Positions 1 through 8,925 of a stretch of DNA of 12,138 bases are shown in pieces. The position numbers were made by a program, and so were the translations under genes. The notes under the pieces are model-generated. The model was not told the origin of the DNA. It worked only from the letters and a program-made list of their open reading frames with translations, and made no database searches. Numbering within the stretch: the stretch's first letter is position 1; each line of letters begins with the position of its first letter. The DNA comes from Euperipatoides rowelli (lineage: Eukaryota > Onychophora > Udeonychophora > Euonychophora > Peripatopsidae). Location of the stretch: NCBI GenBank assembly GCA_003024985.2, contig PXIH01S0003337.1; one strand, 5' to 3'.

Positions 1-260
1 ATAAATTTGTGTTGCCACCTCCTTTATTTTGCATACCCAATCTGATAAATTTGTGTTGCCACCTCCTTTATTTTGCATACCCAATCTAATAAATTTGTGT
101 TGCCAACTCTTATTTTGTGTATGCAATCTGATACAATTTGTGTTGCCACCTCTTAATTTGCTCGCTCAATCTGATAAATTTGTGTCGCTGCCTCCTTTAT
201 TTTTGCACACCCAATCTGATAAATTTGTGTTGCCAACTCTTATTTTGTGCATGCAATCTG
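1..260. repeat. Minisatellite, 6 units of 42-45 bp
   Basis: Six head-to-tail units begin at about 1, 45, 89, 131, 174 and 219. Each opens with ATAAATTTGTGTTGCC or a close variant (ATACAATTTG at 131; TGTCGCTGCC in the fifth unit) and closes with CAATCTGAT. There are two spacer subtypes. Units 1, 2 and 5 carry a CCTCCTTTATTTTGC type followed by AYACCCAAT. Units 3 and 6 carry AACTCTTATTTTGTG followed by ATGCAAT. Unit 4 is the most divergent. The array starts at the first base of the window, so it continues upstream. Open frames on both strands here simply translate the repeat. Confidence 0.93.
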
Positions 261-844
261 TATATTTTCTGTGGTCGAAAGAATTTTATTGTATACCAGT
301 ACTTAGTGCTGCAGATAAAAATGTGTACCGGTAATATTGAAAAACTTTTTTTTACACTTCTCATACTTTTAGTCCAAATAATCAGCATCTTTTTTATTCA
401 ATTTGTTATTTCCATTTTTAAGTTTGGTATTGTATTTTATTGTATTAAATTGAAGACTTGATATTGTGTGTAATCTATTTTAGCCCTATTATCTGGAAAC
501 ATGTTTGTAATGTGGGGCTTCCATTCTCTTTATATCATGGGAGAGGGAAATGATCAAAACAGTTAACAAGCAGTCATTTATTTTCACTCATGCTTGTACC
601 ACAATTCACTGCTTCACTAAATGAGAGCCCAATATACTAGCATAAAATGTACTGATCATGTCATTTTTCACATTTCCTCAATCTAAGATTAGTTATCTTT
701 TGATAACATGCTAAAAGGAAGAAAACAGCATGACTCATGAGTGTTGAAACAAATTTAATGCCTTTGCTTTTTACTTTAACTTTTTTTTTTACTTCAAGTT
801 CTTTTGAGATTGATGCTTTTGGCAGCATTGCTATGATAGTTAAG
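261..844. other. Non-coding AT-rich stretch, no feature recognised
   Basis: No gene, RNA or transposon end is recognisable here. There is a T-rich stretch at about 340-430 and a T run at about 780-791. The text TTCACTAAATGAGAG near 613 recurs nearly unchanged near 5262, so this stretch may contain old fragments of a dispersed repeat. Confidence 0.6.
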
Positions 845-2490
845 ATGATTGTCTGATTTTTGGTTATGAAAATTTCTGATTTTCCATTTTGTACTTTTAA
901 ATTTATATCACTTCCAATTCTTATGGGATTTGTACAAAGTAAACTATGAATATATGCATGCCAGTGATATACAGTATAAGCTGATCATCTGATTTATGGC
1001 CATGTAATATTTTTGTTTGTATTTTGAAATTATTTTCACTGTCAGCTCTTATAGGATTTGTACAAAGTGTGTTATTGAATATAAGCAGGCTAATGATATA
1101 TGAGGTGATTATCTGATTTATGATCATGGAAGATTATGGTTGTCCTCTTTGCCTTTGAAATTGTTTTCACTGTCAGCTCTTATGGGATTTGTACAAAGTG
1201 TGTTGTTGAATATAAACATGGCAGTGATATATGAGATGATTATCTGATTTATGATGATGGAAGATTATGATTTTCCTATCTTTACTTTGAAATTATTTTC
1301 ACTGTCAGCTCTTATGCGATTTGTACAAAGTGTGTTATTGAATATAAGCATGTCAGTGATATATGAGATGATTATATGATTTATGATAATGGAAGATTAT
1401 GATTGTCTTCTTCGTACTTTAAAATTGTTTTCACTGTCAGCTCTTATGGGATTTGTACAAAGTATGTTATTGAATATAAGCAAGGTGGTGATATATGAGG
1501 TGATTATCTGATTTGTGATCATTGAAGATTATGCTTTTCATCTTTGTACTTTGAAATTGTTTTCACTGTCAGCTCTATGGGATTTTTACAAAGTGTGTTA
1601 TTGATTAAAAGAATGTCACTGATGTACTGTATGAGGTGATTATATGATTTATGGTCATGGAAGATTATGATTTTCCTCTTTGTACTTTGAAATTGTTTTC
1701 ACTGTCAGCTCTTANTTCCTCTTTGTACTTTGAAATTGTTTTCACTGTCAGCTCTTATGGGATTTGTATAAAGTGTGTTATTGAATATAAGCATGTCAAT
1801 GATATATGAGGTGATTATCTGATTTATGATCATGGAAGATTATGATTTTTTTTTTCTTTGTACTTTGAAATTGTTTTCACTGTCGGCTCTTATAGGATTT
1901 GTACAAAGTGTGTTATTGAATATAAGCATGTCAGTGATATATGAGATGATTATCTGATTTATGATCATGTAAGATTATTCTTTTCATCTTTGTAATTTGA
2001 AATTGTTTTCACTATCAGCTCTTATGGAATTTGTACAAAGTGTGTTATTCAATATAAGCAATGCATGTCTGATATGTCAGATGATTGTCTGATTTATGAT
2101 CATGGAAGATTATGATTTTCCTCTTTGCACTTTGAAATTGTTTTCACAGTCAGCCCTTATGGGATTTGTACAAAGTGTGTTATTGATTAAAAGCATGTCA
2201 GTGATGTACTGTATGAGGTGATTATATGATTTATGGTCATGGAAGATTATGATTTTCCTCTTTGTACTTTGAAATTGTTTTCACTGTCAGCTCTTATGGG
2301 ATTTGTATAAAGTGTGTTATTGAATATAAGCATGTCAATGATATATGAGATGATTATCTGATTTATGATCATGGAAGATTATGATTTTCCTCTTTGTGCT
2401 TTGAAATTTTTTTCACTGCCAGCGCTTATAAGATTTATATAGTGAAATTATTTTCAGTGACTCTTTTGGTGATTATTTGATTTATGATCA
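845..2490. repeat. Satellite-like array, about 13 units of 128-137 bp
   Basis: The anchor ATGGGATTTGTACAAAG, or a close variant, recurs at about 923, 1051, 1182, 1314, 1446, 1577, 1757, 1892, 2024, 2159, 2296 and 2428. A further anchor at 1714 is broken by the N. Each unit runs: ACTTTGAAATTGTTTTCACT, GTCAGCTCTTATGGG, TTGTACAAAGTGTGTTATTG, AATATAAGCATGTCAGTGAT, ATATGAGGTGATTATCTGAT, TTATGATCATGGAAGATTAT. The first (about 845-1050) and last (2428-2490) units are the most diverged, and the last is truncated, as expected for array edges. The frame reading through LSALMGFVQSVLLNIS meets a TGA in every well-kept unit, so the array does not encode a protein. Identity looks high in the middle units (by eye). 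Confidence 0.95.
1673..1757. other. Assembly join: single N between two identical 42-bp ends
   Basis: The window's only ambiguous base is N at 1715. The 42 bases before it (1673-1714) and the 42 bases after it (1716-1757) are the same string, starting TTCCTCTTTGTACTTTG and ending CAGCTCTTA. Merging them would give a normal satellite unit of 137 bp, which is exactly the spacing of the sister pair at 2159 and 2296. The true sequence is therefore either 43 bp shorter here, or longer by an unknown number of collapsed units. Confidence 0.85.
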
Positions 2491-3660
2491 AGCAAATTCC
2501 TAATAAACAAGTGTGATTTATTTAATAGAATTTATTTATTTAAAAATTATATAAATAAAGTAAAAAAATTTCAACCTTTTTTTTTTACTCGAATGAAATA
2601 CTCGATTTATGCACGTATATTAATAGAGCTAAAATTTGTAAGTTTTTCTGCTGTACAAATTAATTTAAATTTTTGTAGCCATTATTGGACTTAAATTAAA
2701 AAAAAAAAAATACTAAAAAAAAATCCAGTTTTGTGGCTCATTACCTTACAAGATGTGCACTGTCATCTTCAGCCACTTCTTCACAGTTAAAATCGGTCTA
2801 AAAGAATGACGGCCCAAAGATTTGATTTTTTCCAATTACAAATCTATAGTTGAGGAAACAGAGTTTATAAAAAGATAAACTTTATTTTTAGAACTCTCTT
2901 GTAATTTGAAATAGCTTTTTTATTTGGTTAGTAAGGGGGAATGATGGATGGAAAACAACTTCTCAGCTCATCTATTTATTTTTTGACATAAAGTCAAATT
3001 AATTTCTCTTTTCTCCTTCCCCCATTATCTTCTGTATGTCTGGACAATCTTTTTCACTAAATGCACAGTATTCTCCATTTGTTTGAACTTTCCTTTCACA
3101 TGAAATCTCATTTAGAAATACGTTTTTTTTTTCCTATTTGATTTTTTTTTATGTTTTTTTTTTTTTTTTAATCTCTCTGATGAATAAATTCACATTGTCT
3201 CGCAATAGATATTTTTTAAATGAAAAAAAATCAACAATAGTTTTTTTTTAACATTTTAAGAAATAAATACAATTTATTTACAAATTTTGCAAAATAAGCT
3301 TCCTCGCCACATGCACCCTCACACATCAAGTCACTCATGTATGAATAAGTGGGAGTTTTAATAGAAGTGTCTGCCAAGCAAACTTATCAGCACGGATTAC
3401 TACAGTTGGACTGACAAAAGTATTGTGTAAAAAGTATCAAAAATGATCAAGCACGTTTATTCCACCTCTTAGTTATGATTAGCATTGGGGCATGGTTTTT
3501 TATTACTCAGTCATGACTCGGCGTTGGGTGTAGTTAGGACAGTGAATAAAAAAAGAAGGCTGCCAAACCATATAAACATCATTTTTTTTAGTATTCCGTA
3601 CAGATAAGCTTGCTCCCCAGAGACGCTCGTGTTTTTAACTTGTAATCAAAATTACATAAT
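2491..3660. other. Non-coding AT-rich stretch with many homopolymers
   Basis: There is no supported gene. The stretch holds poly-A and poly-T runs at about 2698-2710, 2714-2722, 3123-3131, 3146-3153 and 3157-3169. CTTCTCAGCTCATCT at 2959 recurs at 5553. A weak direct similarity, ATAAGCTT followed by a C-rich tract, occurs at about 3294 and 3605. GTGTAAAAAGTAT near 3424 recurs near 10605. None of these is enough to define an element. Confidence 0.55.
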
Positions 3661-4235
3661 AACCAGAACTCGATTTGAGTCATTGCACAATGAGCCTGTA
3701 AATAAAGCCTATTTTTCATTTTGAGTTGTTTCATCATTGAGTCGGTAAATAAAGCCTATTTTTCATTTTGCGTTATTTCAATTTGAGTCGTTTCGTCATT
3801 GAGTCGTTGGTAAATAAAGACTATTTTTCATTTTGAGTCATTTCAATACGAGTCATTGAGTCATTGGTAAATAAAAATTATTTTTCATTTTGTGTCGTTT
3901 CGATTTGAGTCGTTTTATCATTGAGTCTGTAAATAAAGCTTATTTTTCATTTTGAGTCGTTTCGTCATTGAGTCGGTAAATAAAGCCTATTTTTCATTTT
4001 GTGTCATTTCGATTTGAGTTTTCGTCATTGAGTTGTTTCATCATTGAGTTGTTTCATCGTTGAATTGTTTCGTCATTGAGGTTTTTTGTCACTTAGTCGT
4101 TTCCTCATTGAGTCATTGGTAAATAAAGACTATTTTTCATTTTGAGTTATTTCAATTTGAGTCATTTCCGCATTGAGTTGTTGGTAAATATAAACTATTT
4201 TTCATTTTGAGTCGTTTGTAATCATTGAATTATTT
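3661..4235. repeat. Irregular minisatellite with two interleaved motifs
   Basis: Two short motifs alternate. The first is GGTAAATAAAGCCTATTTTT followed by CATTTTG, with copies starting near 3698, 3745, 3810, 3867, 3929, 3976, 4119 and 4184. The second is GAGTCGTTTCGTCATT and variants (GAGTTGTTTCATCATT, GAGTCATTTC), present once to several times between copies of the first. Spacing between the first motifs is 47, 65, 57, 62, 47, 143 and 65 bp, depending on how many 15-17 bp GAGTCGTTT units lie between them. The 143 bp gap at about 4005-4110 is a local expansion of the short motif alone. No frame stays open across it. Confidence 0.9.
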
Positions 4236-4859
4236 GTAATATCTTAAGTAAATTTAACCAAAAAAGAAAAAAGAAAAGTTGAAAAGTTTTTTTTTTATAC
4301 AGTGCAGTAAAAAAAGGGTATTTTATGCAGCACAAGAATCTTTTTCTTACATTTCAATGTATTTCTATGGTAATTTAATACTCAATTTGAGTTGCATATT
4401 TTAGGAACCAAACTACAACTCAAAACAAGGCTTTGGTGTGCTGTTATTTATTTATTTTTAGGTTGAATGTGTGAAGTAATAAATAAGACTTGATCAGTTC
4501 AACCAATCACCCAAAAGTTATAATGTTAGAAAACAATTCAATATCCTTGCTGGCTGAGCACATTGGATCATATCAATGTACAGACTAGACATTGATGATC
4601 ACATGATGTAATGACCTTTCTACTATCACCTGTTTTTGTATCCACCTATCATTGATTACTAGTTGAATTAAACAATTTTATTTATAGTCCAAACTCAAAA
4701 CCAGCCTCAACCCTAGTCCATTTAAAGGAATCAGTTATGCTCCAATCAAAATAAATGAATAAACATTTGATTAAGGCTGAAGGCCATAATATCTGTGTGA
4801 TAACCAAAGTGCACTACTATCAGAACAAACATCTTTCAACAGTCGTGAGTTCATAGCAG
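4236..4859. other. Non-coding stretch, nothing recognised
   Basis: This AT-rich sequence has a T run at about 4287-4296 and an A run at about 4309-4315. I see no gene, transposon terminus or tandem repeat. A 107-codon minus-strand frame begins to the right and reaches 4771; I do not regard it as a gene, because its two most distinctive segments are diverged satellite copies. Confidence 0.55.
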
Positions 4860-5080
4860 TCAACATCTGTACAAATCCTATAAGATCTGGCATTGAAAAA
4901 ATATCAGAGTCCAAATTAAAGAAATTGTTATGCTTTCGCTCAATAATAGAATTTAATACTAATCCTAGATGGCAATGGGAAAAAAATGTCACAGCCAAAA
5001 TTATACTTTCACTTAAAAATGCACTTTCTACAAATCCCATTAGAGATGGTGGTGAAATAAAATTTAAAGTTCCAATTAGA
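4860..5080 (-). repeat. Two diverged inverted copies of the 132-bp satellite unit
   Basis: Read on the minus strand, about 5078-5025 gives ACTTTAAATTTTATTTCACC followed by TAATGGGATTTGTAGAAAGT. About 4915-4866 gives ATTTTTTCAATGCCAGATCT followed by TATAGGATTTGTACAGATG. Both align with the core of the array at 845-2490 (ACTTTGAAATTGTTTTCACT, then TTATGGGATTTGTACAAAGT). The two copies are about 160 bp apart, not 132, so the intervening part has changed. In the minus-strand frame 5094-4771 these give SLMGFVESAF and DLIGFVQML, a shared repeat ancestry that should not be mistaken for a conserved protein domain. Confidence 0.7.
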
Positions 5081-5409
5081 ATGGTAAATGTCATATTTGA
5101 TTGACATGTTCCAATTTCCTCCTCCTCTTAGCTGACTTTTTGACACTTCCAAAGATAAAAATATCATAGAATGAGGAAATGGGAGAATGACAATATGATA
5201 TGTGCCTGCAGGTGATTCCGTGCTTTTAATATACATTATGCTGTGCAAATAATTATTGTTTCACTAAATGAGAAGTTGTGAGACTGTCGTGAAAGTAACA
5301 GCACAGTCATTGACTGTTCTCATTATTATTAATGTGGTCTTTTTTTTATATATTTCAATGACCGCATTTAGAGAATTTATGAATGCGGACAGTAATATGG
5401 TTTTAACAT
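5081..5409. other. Non-coding stretch with short dispersed-repeat similarities
   Basis: GTTTCACTAAATGAGAAG near 5259-5276 is an imperfect inverted counterpart of CTTCTCAGCTCATCTAGTGA at 5553-5572, and it also resembles about 613. GAATGAGGAAA occurs near 5170 and again near 5511. Short frames of 61-79 codons on both strands overlap each other and resemble nothing I recognise. Confidence 0.45.
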
Positions 5410-5500
5410 TAATATTTTTTTCATACCAGCTCTTACGGGATTTAAGCAAATTGCACTATTCAATGATCACCATTTTCCTTATTCCATTTGTGTACTTTTA
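5410..5500 (+). repeat. Diverged direct copy of the 132-bp satellite unit
   Basis: The text TTTTTTTCATACCAGCTCTT, then ACGGGATTTAAGCAAATTG, then ACTATTCAATGATCA, parallels the array unit TTTTCACTGTCAGCTCTTAT, GGGATTTGTACAAAGTG, TTATTGAAT. It ends with CATTTGTGTACTTTTAAAAT, matching the unit's TTTGTACTTTGAAAT. Orientation is the same as the main array and opposite to the copies at 4860-5080. Confidence 0.6.
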
Positions 5501-5704
5501 AAATAATTAGAATGAGGAAAATGAATAATAACTACAGTCTGTTTCATTTTGTCTTCTCAGCTCATCTAGTGAAACAGGGAAGTGTTATATGGCATGAGGA
5601 AAACAAAAATGATAGTCACCTATCCGATTCAGTCACACTCTTATACATTAGGTAGTTTGAAGAACTGATAACTGCCTTTAAACACTAAGAAAGCCCTGTG
5701 TGTA

Positions 5705-6255
5705 GATGAAGTCATAAAAAAGTGCTGCATGTGATGATATCATCAAGAAGTACTAACTATATGATGTCATCAAAAAAAGCATTGAATATTATCATAAAAA
5801 ATATGTATATTGATGTCATCAAAGAAGCACTGCATGTTGATGATGTCATCAAGAAGTACTGTATAATGTTGTCCTCAAAAAGCACTGAATGCTATTGCAT
5901 TAAAAAGGATCTATATTCTTGTCATCATGTTGATGTCATCAAGAAGTACTGTATGATGATGTCATCAAAAAAGCATTGAGTTCTTTTGTCATAAAAAAGG
6001 ATGTATATTGATGCCATCAAAGAAGTACTGAATGTTTGTGATGTCATCAATAATTACTGTATGATAATGTCATCAAAAAAAGCCCTGGATGCTAATGTCA
6101 TTAAAAACATATTCTGTATATTGAGCATATAAAAAATAAGTAATGTACTGAATATTGTAATCATAAACATATGCATGTTAACGATGTCATCAGAAAAGTG
6201 CTGCAGTTTATGATGGCATCACACAAATAACGTATTTGATGATGTCATCAAAACT
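5705..6255. repeat. GATGTCATCAA minisatellite with about 105-bp higher-order period
   Basis: About 20 copies of a 25-30 bp unit built on TGATGTCATCAA followed by A/G-rich text and (A/G)CACTG or TACTG. Four subtypes occur in fixed order: GTCATCAAAGAAG-CACTG (about 5815, 6013), GTCATCAAGAAGTACTG (about 5739, 5845, 5935, 6043), GTCATCAAAAAAGCATTGA (about 5766, 5871, 5961, 6069) and GTCATAAAAAAGGAT-TATAT (about 5711, 5791, 5896, 5988, 6097). Matching subtypes are 80-109 bp apart. The copy at about 5921 is shortened, which explains the one 90 bp spacing. The 85-codon plus-strand frame at 5722-5979 is a reading of this array. TGATG/CATCA makes each core a small near-palindrome. Confidence 0.9.
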
Positions 6256-7412
6256 TCCTAAAGATCATTTTCTATTTTAAAAAAACAAAAACTAAAAATT
6301 TAAAAGTTCTTATTTTATTATAATCTGCACATGTAACGTTAAGTATTACATTGTGATTTAATACTTTGAATATTTATTTTAATTTAAAATTATAAATGTA
6401 TCAATGGCAAATATATTATAAAACTTTAACGTTGTCAAAGCTAAACTTTTAAAAAATATTATAGAATGTCTAGGTATATATCTATTGGTAAAAATTTTAT
6501 AAGAATAGTATGTCTTGGATGTATTTGATATACAAAAGATATTCAAAAATAAATGTCATCTTTAGAGATTGAAGTTTTAATAGGAAAATAGCAAAGATTA
6601 ATATTTGAATTGATTTGTGCAGCTTTCATAGAAGATGAATTGTATTTTGTAAATATGATTGATTAGTATAAGATTAAAATAAAAATCTAATTTTTCAGCC
6701 ATTCAACTAAGCACAGAGTCCAATTTTTGGGACAATAGTCTCTATTTTATGTTTTAATATTCTGTCAAAGTTAGTTTCAGCATTGCAGAGTTCTATTTTA
6801 ACCCTTTCAGCCCTTAAGTGCACCTAAAGAACTTTCTTGCTCTGTAATTTGTAACTGTGAGGATGGATGAATCGATAGTACACCATCATCGTTGTTTTTT
6901 CATTTGTGCATTAACTTCCTGCTTGACAAAATGACTGAAATGAAATAGTGACATTTTCTTTTCTTCTCACTTTATATATTTATTTCCATTTTTTTTTTTT
7001 TTTGGAACTTTTGAAGACAGACAGTTGGGATTCTCAAAACATAACCTCTGCTTGCTCTTATAGGAATTGCATACAATGCGAAAATTTTGTAAGAATCCTG
7101 TGAATTGTGGCAGATTGCAATAATTTAAAGATTAAACATCCCTTAAATTTAGAAAACTGCACAGATCTTTCAGAATGAGATGAAAAAAAAAAGGGGGGGG
7201 GGGGGCAAAATTTGTAAATAAATTGACCATTTGATCATGTTCATCTAATAAAAACACAATTAAAATTTAAAATGGATAAAAAATTAATTGGTTCAATTAA
7301 TTACATAAACAAACTACTAACTATCCTATTTTACAGATGGACACTTTACACATATAAGTACAAATAAACAAAAATTGGCCTAAGGTATATGTCTACATCA
7401 AACAGAGATACA
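6256..7412. other. Non-coding AT-rich stretch
   Basis: No gene is supported; no frame here is long enough to consider. Near 7055-7085 the text TTGCTCTTATAGGAATTGCA resembles the 132 bp satellite core, and may be another old copy. A pure purine tract of 10 A then 13 G lies at 7183-7205. A T run lies at about 6990-7003. Confidence 0.55.
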
Positions 7413-7609
7413 GTAGATAGATAGATAAATGGATTGATTCATAGATAGATTGATTCATAGATAGATTGTTTCATAGATTGATAGATATATTCATAGACAC
7501 ATAGATATAGAAGATACATATATAGATAGATATAGATACATAGATATAGATACATAAATAGATATAGATACAAAAATACATAGACATAGAAATATACATA
7601 GATATAGAT
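7413..7609. repeat. GATA microsatellite, left part
   Basis: Imperfect (GATA)n, mainly TAGATAGATA and GATATAGATACATA with interruptions. Its first part has a local sub-repeat of GATTGATTCATAGATAGATT at about 7432-7470. It is read in the same strand sense as the array at 8183-8322, which supports one original array later split by the element between them. Minus-strand frames made of SISIYICIYIY-type text are translations of it. Confidence 0.95.
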
Positions 7610-8182
7610 CTGCCATACTCAACCTTCCCCCCCCCCTGCCACCTACATTTGTTTGCAACATCAAGCGGGCTGTAACATGATATATCAACGGTCGGCAACC
7701 AGTTGGTGTCGCATAAAAAAAACTTTTCTAAAAAAACGCCTAAAAAAAATAGCCTTCACAAGCGTGGAATAATGAACTTCGCATGCGCATATACACTCTA
7801 CTTAAATTCAATATTTTTTTTTTAAATGAAACAAATACATCTAGAAATGGGTGTGCCCATGAAACTAATTTAAACATTGTAAAATGATTATTTTGCTATT
7901 TGAATTCTAAATAATTTAAATTTACCTTATAGCGCACAAATCAACTATTTTAAAAAACTGATCAAGGAGGGGCATAGTTTTATCATCCTAGTATTACACA
8001 TGCGAGTGCTACCACGTTAGTTTGTGAGAAACTAAGTGTCGTCCATGTCTGCTTAACCGGCATTCAATTGTTGCCGCTAATTTCAAGATTTTAAAATTTT
8101 AAATTCATGACTGCGTTTCAGGCCGTATCTAAAAGTTTGGCGGGCCACATGTGGTCCGTGCGCCGCAGGTTGAGTATGGCTG
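7610..8182. mobile_element. Non-autonomous hAT-like DNA transposon, 573 bp
   Basis: The left end at 7610 reads CTGCCATACTCAACCT and the complement of the right end at 8182 reads CAGCCATACTCAACCT, matching at 15 of 16 bases. This resembles the CAG-N-GG-TTCTCAACCT termini of the hAT superfamily (Charlie-type elements). The right subterminal GCGGGCCACATGTGGTCCG is also typical of hAT ends. The 8 bases outside each end are ATATAGAT (7602-7609) and ATATATAT (8183-8190), 7 of 8 identical, as expected for the 8 bp hAT target duplication, although microsatellite flanks weaken that test. A C10 tract (7627-7636) disrupts the left subterminal region. No transposase frame remains. CAACGGTCGGCAACC at 7686 resembles a second hAT-type end. 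Confidence 0.75.
7686..7700 (+). other. Second hAT-type terminus motif, unpaired
   Basis: CAACGGTCGGCAACC closely resembles the CAGGGGTCGGCAACC start found in many hAT elements, but lies 76 bp inside the left end of the element at 7610-8182. I found no matching GGTTGCCGACC partner on the other strand within the window. It may be a remnant of a nested insertion or an internal copy of the terminus. Confidence 0.4.
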
Positions 8183-8322
8183 ATATATATATACATACAT
8201 ACATAGATATAGATAGATACATAGATAGATATAGATACATGCATAGATAGATATAGATACATACAGAGATAGATATAGATCATACATAGATTGATAGATA
8301 TAGATACATAGATAGAGATATA
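8183..8322. repeat. GATA microsatellite, right part
   Basis: It begins with ATATATATATACATACATAC and continues as GATAGATATAGATACAT units to 8322. Sub-units of about 26-30 bp recur (ATAGATAGATATAGATACAT). The same interrupted GATA/GATACATA vocabulary is used at 7413-7609. Confidence 0.95.
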
Positions 8323-8925
8323 ATGGACTTTTTGGATTTAAATTGGATGAACATCAAAGAAAAGGTTGCATCAAGAAGATTAAAAAAAAAATCTGCAATT
8401 TGTTTTAGTTCAAAGAACTTTACAAATCAGATCATTAAAGGATGTAATAATGTGAAAGTCTATGTATTGAAAATTAAGATGAATGATTTTCTAATAGAAT
8501 GTCTGACGAACAAAGGACATTGTAATTCTGTGATCACAGAGAGCAGAATCATCGTGATCACCTCATGATGACAAATGTGTATTTGATGACTAGACCTTAA
8601 TAACTAGTTTTTACTGCAGTCATGTTGCTTGATGTAATAATTTTTTTTCAGCTGCTGAAGGTTGCACAATGAATGTATCAATGAGTTATTAATTGATTGC
8701 AAGATCAATACACTGAATTTTTTTTTTTTTTTTTCAAAGGTTCACCTGGAGAAGATATTTTTAATATAACTGATAATGTAAAATATTGTTTAATATTTTT
8801 AAAAAAAAAAAAATTATAGTAAATTAAAATATTTATTAAAACAGCTGCTGAAATTGTTGTGGGCGTGTTTGCTATTTTGTTTATAGAAAAATGTATGTTT
8901 TGCAGTTAGGACAAGGTTCAACATG
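8323..8925. other. Non-coding stretch; one weak open frame
   Basis: An 81-codon plus-strand frame (8323-8568, starting MDFLDLNWMNIKEKV) begins exactly at the edge of the microsatellite. Its composition is lysine-, asparagine- and isoleucine-rich, as random AT-rich sequence would give, and I recognise no motif. T runs at about 8641-8648 and 8719-8734 and an A run at about 8801-8813 follow. TTTTTTTTCAGCTGCTGAAG at 8641-8660 looks like a splice acceptor, but no partner exon can be shown. I do not call a gene. Confidence 0.5.

Noticed and set aside
29-461. Plus-strand frames of 101 and 107 codons and a minus-strand frame of 63 codons
   Set aside because: They are wholly or partly translations of the 44 bp minisatellite and of a T-rich run. 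They overlap in competing frames and show no non-repeat domain.
921-1127. Minus-strand 68-codon frame over the 132 bp satellite
   Set aside because: It lies inside the tandem array. Other units of the same array carry stops in the corresponding frame.
3294-3640. Direct similarity around ATAAGCTT at 3294 and 3605 as long terminal repeats
   Set aside because: Only about 15 bases match before similarity is lost, and there are no TG/CA ends, primer site or polypurine tract.
4771-5094. Minus-strand 107-codon frame that looks membrane-like (LMGFVESAF, LIGFVQML)
   Set aside because: The two similar segments come from two diverged copies of the 132 bp satellite. The apparent internal protein repeat reflects DNA repeat ancestry, and no protein family is recognisable.
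5722-5979. Plus-strand 85-codon frame
   Set aside because: It reads the GATGTCATCAA minisatellite, and the repeat unit accounts for nearly every residue.
5705-6255. CRISPR-like array of short repeats
   Set aside because: Units are contiguous and variable with no unique spacers, and the context is eukaryotic. It is a minisatellite.
7183-7205. A10-G13 purine tract as a functional triplex or G-quadruplex site
   Set aside because: A single unbroken G run in low-complexity surroundings is more simply explained by slippage. Its length may also be a sequencing error.
7471-8283. Minus-strand frames rich in Ile, Tyr, Ser and Met
   Set aside because: They translate the GATA microsatellite. One extends a little into the hAT element but shows no transposase motif.
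8323-8568. Plus-strand 81-codon frame as a possible gene
   Set aside because: It starts at the microsatellite edge, has AT-driven composition and a run of lysine codons from an A tract, and no recognisable domain. It cannot be excluded as an exon but is not supported.
8641-8660. Splice-acceptor-like TTTTTTTTCAG followed by CTGCTGAAG
   Set aside because: Pyrimidine-run plus CAG occurs by chance in AT-rich sequence, and no coding exon follows.
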